In this document: positions 49,706 through 57,240 of the stretch, one piece after another
How the letters are laid out: each line of letters starts with the position of its first letter
Position numbering within the stretch: the stretch's first letter is position 1
Assembly: GCF_000746825.1 (NCBI RefSeq)
Contig: NZ_JQIV01000006.1
Location: forward strand, 372,001 to 436,000
Source of the DNA: Carnobacterium inhibens subsp. inhibens DSM 13024
GTDB taxonomy: Bacteria; Bacillota; Bacilli; Lactobacillales; Carnobacteriaceae
DNA: 64,000 nucleotides
Reading direction: 5' to 3'
Program-made: the position numbers and the translations under genes
Notes under the pieces: model-generated
What the model saw: only the letters and a program-made list of their open reading frames with translations
Told to the model about the DNA's origin: nothing
Databases searched by the model: none

Positions 49706-50377
49706 ATGAAAGCAGTACTATTTGATTTAGACGGTGTTATCACAGATACAGCTGTTTACCACTATGAAGCATGGAAAGCATTAGGAACTAAGATTGGTAT
49801 CGACATCGACGAAGAGTTCAATGAACAATTAAAAGGTGTTAGCCGGACAGACTCATTGAACCTTATCTTAGAAAAAGGGAACAAACAAAATGCTTATACA
49901 GAAGCAGAAAAAACAGCTATGGCTACTGAAAAAAATGATCTGTACAAAACATTGATTGAAAAAATGTCTCCAGCGGATTTGTTACCCGGGATCAAAAACT
50001 TGCTAGACGAACTAAAAGCAAAGGATACCTTGATCGGGCTAGCTTCTGCTAGTCAAAACGGACCTGTGATCTTAGATAAATTACAAATTAACGACTACTT
50101 TAATGAAATTGTTGATCCAGCCAAATTAAAAGCGGGCAAACCAGATCCGGAAATTTTTGTGACTGGTGCTCAACAACTAGGTGTTGCTGTGAGCGAATGT
50201 GTGGGCGTAGAAGATGCGGCTGCTGGTGTGGATTCTATCAATGCTGCCAATATGGTTTCCATTGGTGTTGGTGAAGCTAAGAATCTAGGCAAAGCTACAA
50301 AAGTTGTACCAAGTACTGCTGATTTGACAGCAGGATTATTAGAAGATGTATGGAGTGATACTGTTGGACGCGCGTAA
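49706..50377 (+). CDS. pgmB: Beta-phosphoglucomutase
   Basis: Converts beta-glucose 1-phosphate to glucose 6-phosphate. 223-residue HAD protein. Nucleophile and acid/base are Asp8 and Asp10 (FDLDGVITDT). The cap has HYEAWKALG, and the KAGKPDPEIF and GVEDAAAGVDSINAA motifs follow. AGAGAGGAAG precedes the ATG. It uses the MalP product directly. Its 3' end overlaps the galM start region. Confidence 0.95.
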   Translation: MKAVLFDLDGVITDTAVYHYEAWKALGTKIGIDIDEEFNEQLKGVSRTDSLNLILEKGNKQNAYTEAEKTAMATEKNDLYKTLIEKMSPADLLPGIKNLLDELKAKDTLIGLASASQNGPVILDKLQINDYFNEIVDPAKLKAGKPDPEIFVTGAQQLGVAVSECVGVEDAAAGVDSINAANMVSIGVGEAKNLGKATKVVPSTADLTAGLLEDVWSDTVGRA

Positions 50378-51371
50378 ACAACATTACGGTTGGTATGAAG
50401 AACAAGAAGTTTTTGAATACGTCCTTACCAATGATCACCATGCTGTTTTTCGTTGTATCGATTATGGAGCAGTAGTAACAGGGATCGAAGTGCCTGATCA
50501 GTTTGGAAAAATAGAAAATGTTGTGCTTGGCTTTAAACAGTTTGAAAATTATGTAAATGATTCGCCTTATTTTGGTGCTTTTGTCGGAAGAGTAGCAGGG
50601 CGTATCGCTGATGGTGCATGGTCTGATTATCAACTAACTAAAAACGAAGGACAACACCATATTCATGGCGGAAATCATACCTTCAGTCAACGTGTTTGGG
50701 AAAGTCGAGTGGTGAAAGAACAAGATAAAATCGGTGTTGCTTTTTTGTTGGTCAGTCCAGACGGAGACAATGGATATCCAGGTAATCTCAATGTGACGGT
50801 GACTTATTACTGGACTAATGATAATGTTTGGGAGATGCTAGTTACTGCCGAATCGGACCAAAAAACACTGTTTAACCCGACCAATCATACGTATTTTAAT
50901 TTGAGCGGACACACAAAACGAGACATATTGAACCATACGCTTCAAATGGATGCACAAAATTATGCGGAAACGAATGAGTCTAAATTACCGACCGGGTGCT
51001 TACTGCCGGTTGCGAATACAGCTTTCGATTTTAGAAGGGCTAAAAAAATGACAACAGCGATCAAAGAACGGCCTGAAGGATTTGATACACCCTTCAAATT
51101 AACAGGAGGTAAAACGATTCAACTTCATGATCCAGACAATGGCCGTACTTTAGTGGTGGAAACCGACCGAGAAGCGGTAGTGGTTTTTTCAACGACGGGT
51201 ATGGAAGAAGATTACTTGGTGGATGGTGAGAAAATGAGCAGTCATCGAGGAATAGCATTGGAAACACAAGAATTACCTGATGCAATAAATCATCCTGAGT
51301 TTCGCACTATTGTCATCGAACCCGAAAAGACCTATCGTTATTGGACAAAGTACATGTTTACAACTCAATAG
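50364..51371 (+). CDS. galM: Aldose 1-epimerase (galactose mutarotase family)
   Basis: Interconverts alpha and beta anomers of the free hexose released by MalP. About 335 residues. I prefer TTG 50364, which has GGAGTGA six bases upstream; ATG 50346 is an alternative, and both overlap pgmB. Family motifs are HIHGGNHTFSQRVWE, NPTNHTYFNLSGH (catalytic His) and the C-terminal GIALETQELPDAINHPEF (catalytic Glu). It completes the malP-pgmB-galM metabolic set, as in E. faecalis malPBM. Confidence 0.92.
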   Translation: MDARKQHYGWYEEQEVFEYVLTNDHHAVFRCIDYGAVVTGIEVPDQFGKIENVVLGFKQFENYVNDSPYFGAFVGRVAGRIADGAWSDYQLTKNEGQHHIHGGNHTFSQRVWESRVVKEQDKIGVAFLLVSPDGDNGYPGNLNVTVTYYWTNDNVWEMLVTAESDQKTLFNPTNHTYFNLSGHTKRDILNHTLQMDAQNYAETNESKLPTGCLLPVANTAFDFRRAKKMTTAIKERPEGFDTPFKLTGGKTIQLHDPDNGRTLVVETDREAVVVFSTTGMEEDYLVDGEKMSSHRGIALETQELPDAINHPEFRTIVIEPEKTYRYWTKYMFTTQ

Positions 51372-51408
51372 GTATAGCTTAAAATGAAGGCAGAAAGGAT
51401 GTGCGTAG

Positions 51409-52434
51409 ATGTCAGTCACAATCAAAGATGTAGCCAAAAAAGCTGGAGTAGCCACTTCAACTGTATCGCGTACCATCCAAGATTCTCCCAGTATAAGTGA
51501 AAAAACAAAACAAAATGTTCGGCGTGTGATGAAAGAAATCGGATACCGTCCAAATTTAACGGCACGCGGGTTGGTTAATCAGGCTACTCAAACGATTGGA
51601 GTCATTTTACCAGTATCTCAAGGGCAAGGTTTTCAAAACACCTTTTTCCTCAGTATGATTCGTGGAATCAGCAAAGCGTGCAACGAAAAGAAATATATGG
51701 TGTCGCTTGCTTCTGGAACTACAGAAGCAGAGTTGCTGGAAAGTATCCAAACGATGGCTGAAGGTGGTCGTGTTGATGGGTTTATCGTCTTGTATTCCAA
51801 GAAAGACGATCCGATCATTGAATACCTGCATCAAGAGAAAGTGCCTTATGCTATGATCGGAAAACCGTATAAATACGAAAATGAGATGCTTTATGTAGAC
51901 AATGACAATGTTATTGCTGGAAAAGATGCTGCAAATTATTTGTTGCAATTGGGACATAAAAAAATTGCGTTCATAGGGGAAGATGCCCATCAAATGGTGA
52001 TTCGAGAGCGTTTAAAAGGCTACACGCAAGCTTTAGAAGATGCTGGAATTCAAGTAGACCAAGATTTGATTCTGGATGTCACTCTCCCCGAAGCAGCTTA
52101 TCGAAGAAAAATGGAGCAGCTTTTTGGGAACAATGATTTTCCAACGGGCATCGTTGCCAGTGATGATTTGATTGCTTTGAATATGAGTTATTTACTTAGT
52201 GGATTTGGTTTGAAAATACCAACAGATGTTTCGATCATCGGATTCAACAATTCGATTTTTGCTGAAAAATCCCGACCAGAATTGACCTCAATCGATCTGC
52301 ATACAGATTCATTAACTTCTCAGACCGTCTATCAATTGATTGAATTGATGGTAGGTAAACAAACGTTAGCAGTCAAAATCATTTTGCCTCATCAAATCAT
52401 TGAACGACAGTCTTGTATAAGAAACGACAACTAG
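51409..52434 (+). CDS. malR: LacI-family maltose operon repressor MalR
   Basis: 341 residues. A LacI helix-turn-helix lies at 4-25 (TIKDVAKKAGVATSTVSRTI), then the hinge helix YRPNLTARGLV and a periplasmic-binding-protein-like sensor domain. The gene is last in the malP operon, so it is likely autoregulated through the two GCAAACGATTGC-type sites in the divergent control region. AGAAAGGATGTG is the binding site before the ATG. A strong terminator follows. The binding assignment is inference from position and operator type. Confidence 0.88.
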   Translation: MSVTIKDVAKKAGVATSTVSRTIQDSPSISEKTKQNVRRVMKEIGYRPNLTARGLVNQATQTIGVILPVSQGQGFQNTFFLSMIRGISKACNEKKYMVSLASGTTEAELLESIQTMAEGGRVDGFIVLYSKKDDPIIEYLHQEKVPYAMIGKPYKYENEMLYVDNDNVIAGKDAANYLLQLGHKKIAFIGEDAHQMVIRERLKGYTQALEDAGIQVDQDLILDVTLPEAAYRRKMEQLFGNNDFPTGIVASDDLIALNMSYLLSGFGLKIPTDVSIIGFNNSIFAEKSRPELTSIDLHTDSLTSQTVYQLIELMVGKQTLAVKIILPHQIIERQSCIRNDN

Positions 52435-52435
52435 A

Positions 52436-52486
52436 AAAATCTCCTACACTCCTTTGTTGAAAAGGAGTGTGAGAGATTTTTTTAAT
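52436..52486 (+). terminator. Terminator of the malP operon
   Basis: AAAATCTC-CT-ACACTCCTTT pairs with AAAGGAGTGT-GA-GAGATTTT, a long stem with one internal mismatch, followed by Ts. Confidence 0.88.
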
Positions 52487-52573
52487 AGGATCTCCTCTCT
52501 TTTTCAGTAAGTGATATTGACATGGTAAAAAATTCAATTACAATATATAAAATTGGATAAAGTCGTGCGTGCA

Positions 52574-52614
52574 CTAAATGTAAACCAATGGTTGCTAGAT
52601 GTAAATCAAATGGT
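52574..52614 (+). repeat. Phased direct repeat upstream of small membrane genes
   Basis: CTAAATGTAAACCAATGGT (52574-52592) and CTAGATGTAAATCAAATGGT (52595-52614), 21 bp apart start to start (two helical turns). A TAATAG/TAGTAT -10 candidate lies about 30 bp downstream (52642-52650) with no good -35. The layout resembles promoters driven by LytTR-type response regulators, though the sequence is not a match I know. The rest of the 300-bp gap (52,487-52,739) is featureless. Confidence 0.55.
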
Positions 52615-52739
52615 GCGTTACTTTTCAATTAAAATAAGAGATAATAGTATTCGTAAGTATTATATCCGGTATTTTTTTCACTAACTAAAATAATAAGATC
52701 TGCTTAAATTATTTTAAAAGGGAATAGGAGAAAATCAAT

Positions 52740-52937
52740 ATGAAAACAATGAAAATACTAGTTCATTTGTTTGCAATTGCAATGCTAATCTTCCTTGGAT
52801 TTTTGTATGCCGCATATGTCAAACGTGATGGTAGCTTATTGTGGATTCCAGGTATTTTATACTTTTTTGGTATTTGTTTTAATTGGTACATCTATTCTAG
52901 GTTATTTAATAGATTGAGTAAGCATAAGGGGGTATAA
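52740..52937 (+). CDS. Small membrane protein, 65 aa, unknown
   Basis: Two membrane helices (about 6-26 and 34-53) joined by a short loop YVKRDGSL, with a basic C-terminus RLSKHKGV. AATAGGAG precedes the ATG. I do not recognise the family. The stop is 2 bp before the next small membrane gene, so the two form a unit. The size, two helices and basic tail would suit a bacteriocin immunity protein, but no bacteriocin gene was found, so this is speculation. Confidence 0.6.
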   Translation: MKTMKILVHLFAIAMLIFLGFLYAAYVKRDGSLLWIPGILYFFGICFNWYIYSRLFNRLSKHKGV

Positions 52938-52939
52938 CA

Positions 52940-53116
52940 ATGAAAATAACAAAAATATCCATAATAATAGCTATTCTTATTGGAATAGTATTCTTATTTA
53001 TTATTCCTTCTGCTAAACAAACCCTTTATTTTTTGCCGCTAATAATTATTGTTAATGTAATTAGAATTTGGGAAATGGCTGTAAAAAAAAATAATAACGA
53101 TCAAACTAAAAATTGA
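52940..53116 (+). CDS. Small membrane protein, 58 aa, unknown
   Basis: Begins MKITKISIIIAILIGIVFLF and ends KKNNNDQTKN. Two hydrophobic helices (about 6-23 and 29-42) and a charged tail. AAGGGGG binding site overlaps the end of the previous gene. The terminator stem starts inside its last codons. Function unknown; probably co-translated with the 65-aa protein. Confidence 0.6.
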   Translation: MKITKISIIIAILIGIVFLFIIPSAKQTLYFLPLIIIVNVIRIWEMAVKKNNNDQTKN

Positions 53117-53135
53117 TTGTTATTATTTTAAAACG
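53089..53135 (+). terminator. Terminator overlapping the end of the 58-aa gene
   Basis: 16-bp stem AAATAATAACGATCAA (53089-53104) with TTGATTGTTATTATTT (53113-53128), one wobble pair, then TTAA. Confidence 0.7.
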
Positions 53136-53220
53136 TATGAATCATAGTAGTTAACATTAAAATTAATACAAGAAATTATGTAAATTAACGTATTTAATAA
53201 TTGAACTAGGAGAAAAAATT

Positions 53221-53352
53221 ATGTTTGAATTTTTTGATTATAAGTTTTATATTTCAGAAAAACTGAAAGTTTATTTAGACCCTGCTTCGCAAAGATTTGC
53301 AGTTTTAACTAAAGAAGACGATGACATACAAAATACTCTTTTAAAAGTGTGA
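53221..53352 (+). CDS. Short hypothetical protein, 43 aa
   Basis: Starts MFEFFDYKFYISEKLKVYLD and ends DIQNTLLKV. ACTAGGAG lies eight bases before the ATG, which supports translation. The protein is acidic and soluble, and I recognise no family. It could be a truncated remnant of a longer gene. It lies between two secreted or membrane small genes on the same strand. Confidence 0.4.
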   Translation: MFEFFDYKFYISEKLKVYLDPASQRFAVLTKEDDDIQNTLLKV

Positions 53353-53378
53353 AAGCCTAATTCATGGGAGGTTTTAAA

Positions 53379-53869
53379 ATGAAAACTAGAAAGAGTTTAA
53401 TTATTTTTTTTATAGGATGTGCAGTAGGATGTATTTTTTACTTAATTGGCAATAATAACACCTTATCCAATAACCCATCAGAAGCTAGTGATAACCCTAA
53501 CAGCATCTCAACAGGAACTTTCTCTGCTAGAGAAGCAAGTAACTCACTTGAAACAGATATAAATTCCGAATTAGATAATACAGCGGATAGTAATACTGAA
53601 GTAAACAGCTCATCGGTTAATCCAACAGAATCCACTAGTATATCAGAATTTAGTGATACAACTACTAGTTCTATAGAAAATAAAAGAAAAGATCTTCAAC
53701 CGAATTGGAAAATTATTTTTGAAAAAGAACTTAAAGAATCTTACAATGTTACGGTTAAGAAATATGAGGATCTAGGAGACGGATTGTATGGTGTTATATA
53801 AATGAAATTGATACTGGCGAGATGCCTTATGTTACAGTAGATTCTCAAACTGGTAATTTTCATGGATAA
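53379..53869 (+). pseudogene. Secreted or membrane-anchored Ser/Thr-rich protein, frameshifted near its C-terminus
   Basis: From ATG 53379 (GGGAGG upstream) the frame gives 140 residues. It has an N-terminal membrane helix with FIGCAVGC, a long Ser/Thr/Asn/Glu-rich spacer (about 35-105) and a folded start NWKIIFEKELKESYNVTVKK, then a stop at 53801. Restoring one T near 53793 continues as GVYINEIDTGEMPYVTVDSQ, TGNFHG and stop at 53869. That reads as the proper end of the small domain. Either the gene is decayed or the base is a sequencing error. Function unknown. Confidence 0.65.
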
Positions 53870-54030
53870 AAAAATTAAACCAACTGCTGAATATGGTAGT
53901 TACTTTTGGTTTAAAGATGGACATATATATAAAATTAAATTTAGGGCTTGTTTTTTTCTTGAATTATAATAAAAATTTATACTGTTTTTATAAGCAATTA
54001 CATAATAAAAAGCGATAAAAGGAGATTAGT

Positions 54031-54126
54031 ATGCTGAATTCATTTGATTACGGTTTACTTAATTTGGGTAGTTTAGTACTTGGATTATTCCTGTTTTTAA
54101 TATTATACGACGTAAGAAAAGAATAA
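54031..54126 (+). CDS. Single-helix membrane peptide, 31 aa
   Basis: MLNSFDYGLLNLGSLVLGLF followed by LFLILYDVRKE. A strong AAAGGAG lies eight bases before the ATG. One membrane helix with a charged C-terminus, the shape of a small toxin or regulatory peptide. A hairpin directly follows (CCCAAATG...TAGAT / ATCTA...CATTTTGGG, 54130-54163). I cannot name it. Confidence 0.5.
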   Translation: MLNSFDYGLLNLGSLVLGLFLFLILYDVRKE

Positions 54127-54286
54127 TGAACCCAAATGCTAGATCAAAAATCTAACATTTTGGGGTCAGTATAGGGATTATTTGTGCAGAGGTTGATTGG
54201 TTTTTCTATGTTAAAATTTATTGAATACTTTTCCATTTTGTCAAACTGAGATATAGTACATAATTAAATTTGTGGGAGGTAATTGT

Positions 54287-54643
54287 ATGGTCAATCGTTC
54301 AGATGTTTTAAGATATGCAGAAGAAATCTATAAAACTATTTCAGAGCATTTGTGGGATAAATATCCAAGTTATGAAGTGTTACGACATAAGCATAATGAA
54401 AAATGGTATGCGATTATCATGAATGTGCCTAAAAATAAAGTTGGCTTAGAAGGCGATGAAGTTATTGATATATTAGACATAAAGTGTGAACCTGAAATGG
54501 TTGCGCCTTTGTCATCACGAGAAGGATTTTCCCGTGCATACCATATGAATAAGGAACACTGGTTAACGGTTATTTTAAACGGAACTGTTTCGGATGAAGA
54601 AATATATAGTTTGATTGGTACAAGTTATAAAATGACAAAATAA
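54287..54643 (+). CDS. MmcQ/YjbR family DNA-binding-fold protein
   Basis: 118 residues from ATG 54287, which has GGGAGG upstream. It shows the family pattern YPSYEVLRHKHNEKWYAIIM, NVPKNKVGL and the downstream KCEPEMV..GFSRAYHMNKEHWLTVIL. These proteins have a CyaY-like fold and are described as possible DNA-binding proteins; the role is not known. It stands alone downstream of a cluster of small genes and upstream of a decayed toxin gene. Confidence 0.85.
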   Translation: MVNRSDVLRYAEEIYKTISEHLWDKYPSYEVLRHKHNEKWYAIIMNVPKNKVGLEGDEVIDILDIKCEPEMVAPLSSREGFSRAYHMNKEHWLTVILNGTVSDEEIYSLIGTSYKMTK

Positions 54644-54787
54644 CCACTTAACTTCGTAAAAGCAATATAAGAAAGCGACACATGCAATTTCATAAAGTTC
54701 TGTATTAAGGACCATTTTTGACCAGAGCTTTTTGTCTCATTATTTTAGATAAAAAAGATAGAAACTTACTTTGAAAAAAATAAGTTT

Positions 54788-55053
54788 TTATCTGTCATCA
54801 TGTGTCCAAGCAGACCACATGATGGCTTTTTTTGCGTCAGTATCAGCAGAGTAAACTACCCGATGCTGGATATTTTAACGGCGTGAATACTTGTCTTTTA
54901 AATTTCAAACTAACTTATCATAAGGCGGTGGATTTTGAAAAGGGTTCTTTTTTATTACTTCCATTAAATCTTTAAATTCGTGATCTAAATGAGCTCCTTT
55001 TAAATGTCTTAGGTCTTTTGTAGTTGATCTGGGCTAGGGTTTACGATCGACAT
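54788..55053 (-). pseudogene. Decayed Txe/YoeB-family toxin gene
   Basis: On the minus strand one frame reads KDLRHLKGAHLDHEFKDLME, VIKKNPFQNPPPYDKLV, stop, NLKDKYSRR, stop, NIQHRVVYSADTDAKKAIMW and SAWTHDD. The string NPxQNPPPYxKLVxxLKxKYSRRxNIQHRxVY...MW/SxWTH is characteristic of the Txe/YoeB family of mRNA-cleaving toxins. Two internal stops (TGA and TAA) and a frame change near the start (ATG at 55053) make it inactive. Just upstream the frame ELKEGITYVDRKP with a stop at 55034-55036 could be the tail of the lost antitoxin. Confidence 0.75.
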
Positions 55054-55500
55054 AAGTTATACCTTCTTTTAATTCCGTTTATTAAAACGTACTTATTTAG
55101 GTACGTCAAAATTTTGTAAAAACGCTGAACTGCTTAAAACGTATATCAAGAACCTTATAAAAATAAGGTTCCTTTTTTTTATATTTTAACGGTTACTTAA
55201 ATTATATACAGAAGCCGAATAAAAATTATAATCATTTTTTATTTATTGTTACTATTAGTTTTACCATTACCACTGTATTCAAAATCAATGTTCAAAATCA
55301 TTACGTAGTAGTTTTTTGTTAGGAATTAGTTCCAATTTTTTGGTGTGAAATTAGTAAAAAATTCCTTTCTATATTTTTTAAAAGATTCTAAGGAAAATAT
55401 TTTCAAATTAATTATATTAACAGTAGTTACCTGAATAATTCATAGAATTTCTGAAACTCTATTAAAAGCCTATTAACGCGCGGTTCTTCTTTTCTTTTTC
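55054..55500. other. AT-rich gap between the toxin remnant and the IS1380 element
   Basis: No gene. One terminator-like hairpin GAACCTTAT/ATAAGGTTC (55150-55171) followed by eight Ts. The remainder is very AT-rich with many stops in all frames. Confidence 0.5.
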
Positions 55501-55522
55501 CGCACCCTTTGGGTGTACAAAA

Positions 55523-55581
55523 AGAACCCCAATCTGCTATGGTTAAAGTGACTAAACTAAACCATAGCAGATTGGGGTTCT
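55523..55581 (+). promoter_or_regulatory. 22-bp hairpin covering the transposase translation start region
   Basis: Arms 55523-55544 and 55560-55581 (core CCCCAATCTGCTATGG) are exact complements with a 15-nt loop. The right arm holds the only G-rich binding site candidate (TTGGGG), five bases before the ATG at 55586. Transcripts entering from outside would fold and block it. Confidence 0.7.
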
Positions 55582-55585
55582 CTCA

Positions 55586-56905
55586 ATGGCTACATTACAG
55601 GAAAAACACGTAAAATTCAACTCTAAAATGGTGGTGTCAAACACCGGTGGTAATCTTTCGTCGGATGCCGGTCTCATCTTGGTGAAGGAATTCATGGATT
55701 CGCTTGGATTTTATTCGTTCGCGAAGCAATTCCTCCACTTCAAAGAGGACCGTATTTATTGGACCCATGACAGCATCTCCTTGCTCGAACAGCTGCTCTT
55801 CCAGTTGATTGCCGGATATTCCGCGGATTCGTCCGCCAATCTCTTGAAGGAAGATCCCATTTTTCGGTTGGTTTTGGATAAGGAAGCTATTGCCTCCCAG
55901 GCCTCGCTATCCCGCTTCTGGGATCGGATCAGCGAGGAGAACATTGCACAGTTCCAGGAACTGAACCAAGCTATGCTGGACAAGGTCCGCATAGAACGGA
56001 ATAATACCCAAATGATCATCGATTTAGATTCCACACATTCGGATACGTTCGGGAACCAAGAAAAGACTGATTACAATGCCCATTATGGCACACAGGGCTA
56101 TCATCCGTTGGTGGCCTTCGATGGCCTCACAGGAGACTTTCTGAAAGCAGAACTTCGTTCTGGCAATGTGTATACGTCAAAAGGTGTAAAAGATTTTCTG
56201 GCACCGATGCTCACACATTACCGTCAAGTCCTTCCCAGCACTGATATTTTGGTCCGGGGAGACAGCGGCTTTGCGACGCCCGAGGTCTATGATACGTGTG
56301 AATGCAACGGAAGTTTCTATGCCATCCGCCTGAAATCAAATAAAGTCGTGGAAAAACTAGCTGAATCCTTTGTCCTGGTTGGGGACGACCATCCCTGGGA
56401 GGAAAGGGAAGTCCACTACTATTCCGCGTTCTATCAAGCCAATAGCTGGTCTCAAAAACGTCGAATCTGTATCAAATCGACTCGGGAAGCGAATCATCTG
56501 GTGTTCAGTCACGAGTACGTAGTCACTAATCTTCACGATGAATTATCCGCGAAAACCATCTTCCAGATTTACCATAAACGTGGCACCATGGAGAACTTCA
56601 TCAAGGAAGCGAAAAATGGGTTCTATTTCGACAAGACGGATAGCTCAAGCTTCTTGGAAAATCATGCGCGGATGATGGTAAGCCTGTTGGCTTACAACCT
56701 GGTCAACTTCATGAAGACCATCTGTCTACCTGAAAAGGAAGCGACATTCCAAGTCGACACATTGCGGCTCCGCCTGTTCAAGGTGGCGGGTAAATTGGTC
56801 CGCAGTGGCCGTAGATTGCTTTTACGGATGAGCTCCTCCCATGTCTATCAAGACTTGTTTTATCAGTCACTGGACAAAATCCAGCAACTCAGTTGGCAAG
56901 CGTAA
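55586..56905 (+). CDS. IS1380-family transposase
   Basis: 439 residues, apparently intact. IS1380-type DDE (IS4-like fold) features are the N-terminal SNTGGNLSSDAGLILVKEF, the first catalytic Asp region MIIDLDSTHSDTFG, the second block DILVRGDSGFATPEVYD, and the C-terminal YHKRGTMENFIKEAKNGF with the catalytic Glu. Codon use is clearly GC-richer than in neighbouring genes. The start is preceded by a long hairpin that hides the binding site. Likely active or recently active. Confidence 0.9.
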   Translation: MATLQEKHVKFNSKMVVSNTGGNLSSDAGLILVKEFMDSLGFYSFAKQFLHFKEDRIYWTHDSISLLEQLLFQLIAGYSADSSANLLKEDPIFRLVLDKEAIASQASLSRFWDRISEENIAQFQELNQAMLDKVRIERNNTQMIIDLDSTHSDTFGNQEKTDYNAHYGTQGYHPLVAFDGLTGDFLKAELRSGNVYTSKGVKDFLAPMLTHYRQVLPSTDILVRGDSGFATPEVYDTCECNGSFYAIRLKSNKVVEKLAESFVLVGDDHPWEEREVHYYSAFYQANSWSQKRRICIKSTREANHLVFSHEYVVTNLHDELSAKTIFQIYHKRGTMENFIKEAKNGFYFDKTDSSSFLENHARMMVSLLAYNLVNFMKTICLPEKEATFQVDTLRLRLFKVAGKLVRSGRRLLLRMSSSHVYQDLFYQSLDKIQQLSWQA

Positions 56906-57240
56906 AACAGCAATCAGCTTTTAAAAAGACATGGAATCACTAAGGGATTCGTGCGCCCAAAAACGGCTCCAGATTCCCTATCTTCGTTAAAAAACCAAAA
57001 GGAAATCTGTTTTCGAAAGTACAAACTGGTTGAAAAAAAGAAAATTCAACTCAAATCGATGTATAAACGTTATTTTCCAAAAAAAATTAGGTCTATGAAT
57101 TATTCAGGAGTTATATTCTTTTTAGGAAATTTTATTTCTGATAAGAAACGTGATAGCGTTCATAAAATAAACCTAATATGTGAATAGCTAAAATACTTGT
57201 GCTAAAATTAAGTAGAACTTTTTGCTACATAAATTTAAAT
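56906..57240. other. Right flank of the IS1380 element up to the LysR gene
   Basis: It holds the end of the insertion sequence (to about 56946) and then AT-rich sequence. A 78-codon open frame from 56951 has no binding site, and I do not support it as a gene. Confidence 0.45.

Larger units (their letters stand above)
55505..56946 (+). mobile_element. IS1380-family insertion sequence, ends tentative
   Basis: Contains one complete transposase gene. Candidate ends are CCCTTTGGGTG (55505) and CCCTTAGTGAT read inward from 56946; the match is only partial and no target duplication could be confirmed. A 22-bp perfect inverted repeat precedes the transposase (55523-55544 and 55560-55581). The element is visibly richer in G and C than its surroundings, so it was probably acquired recently. 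Confidence 0.75.

Noticed and set aside
53862-53969. 35-codon frame starting MDKKIKPTAEYGSYFWFKDG overlapping the end of the frameshifted secreted gene
   Set aside because: No ribosome binding site, overlaps the restored C-terminus of the other gene, and no recognisable family.
54794-54830. Hairpin TCATCATGTG/CACATGATGG followed by Ts, looking like a terminator
   Set aside because: It lies inside the decayed toxin gene and encodes its C-terminus on the minus strand; terminator activity on the plus strand cannot be claimed.
56951-57187. 78-codon frame at the right end of the IS1380 element
   Set aside because: No ribosome binding site; the frame runs from IS end sequence into AT-rich DNA, with a Lys-rich low-complexity translation.
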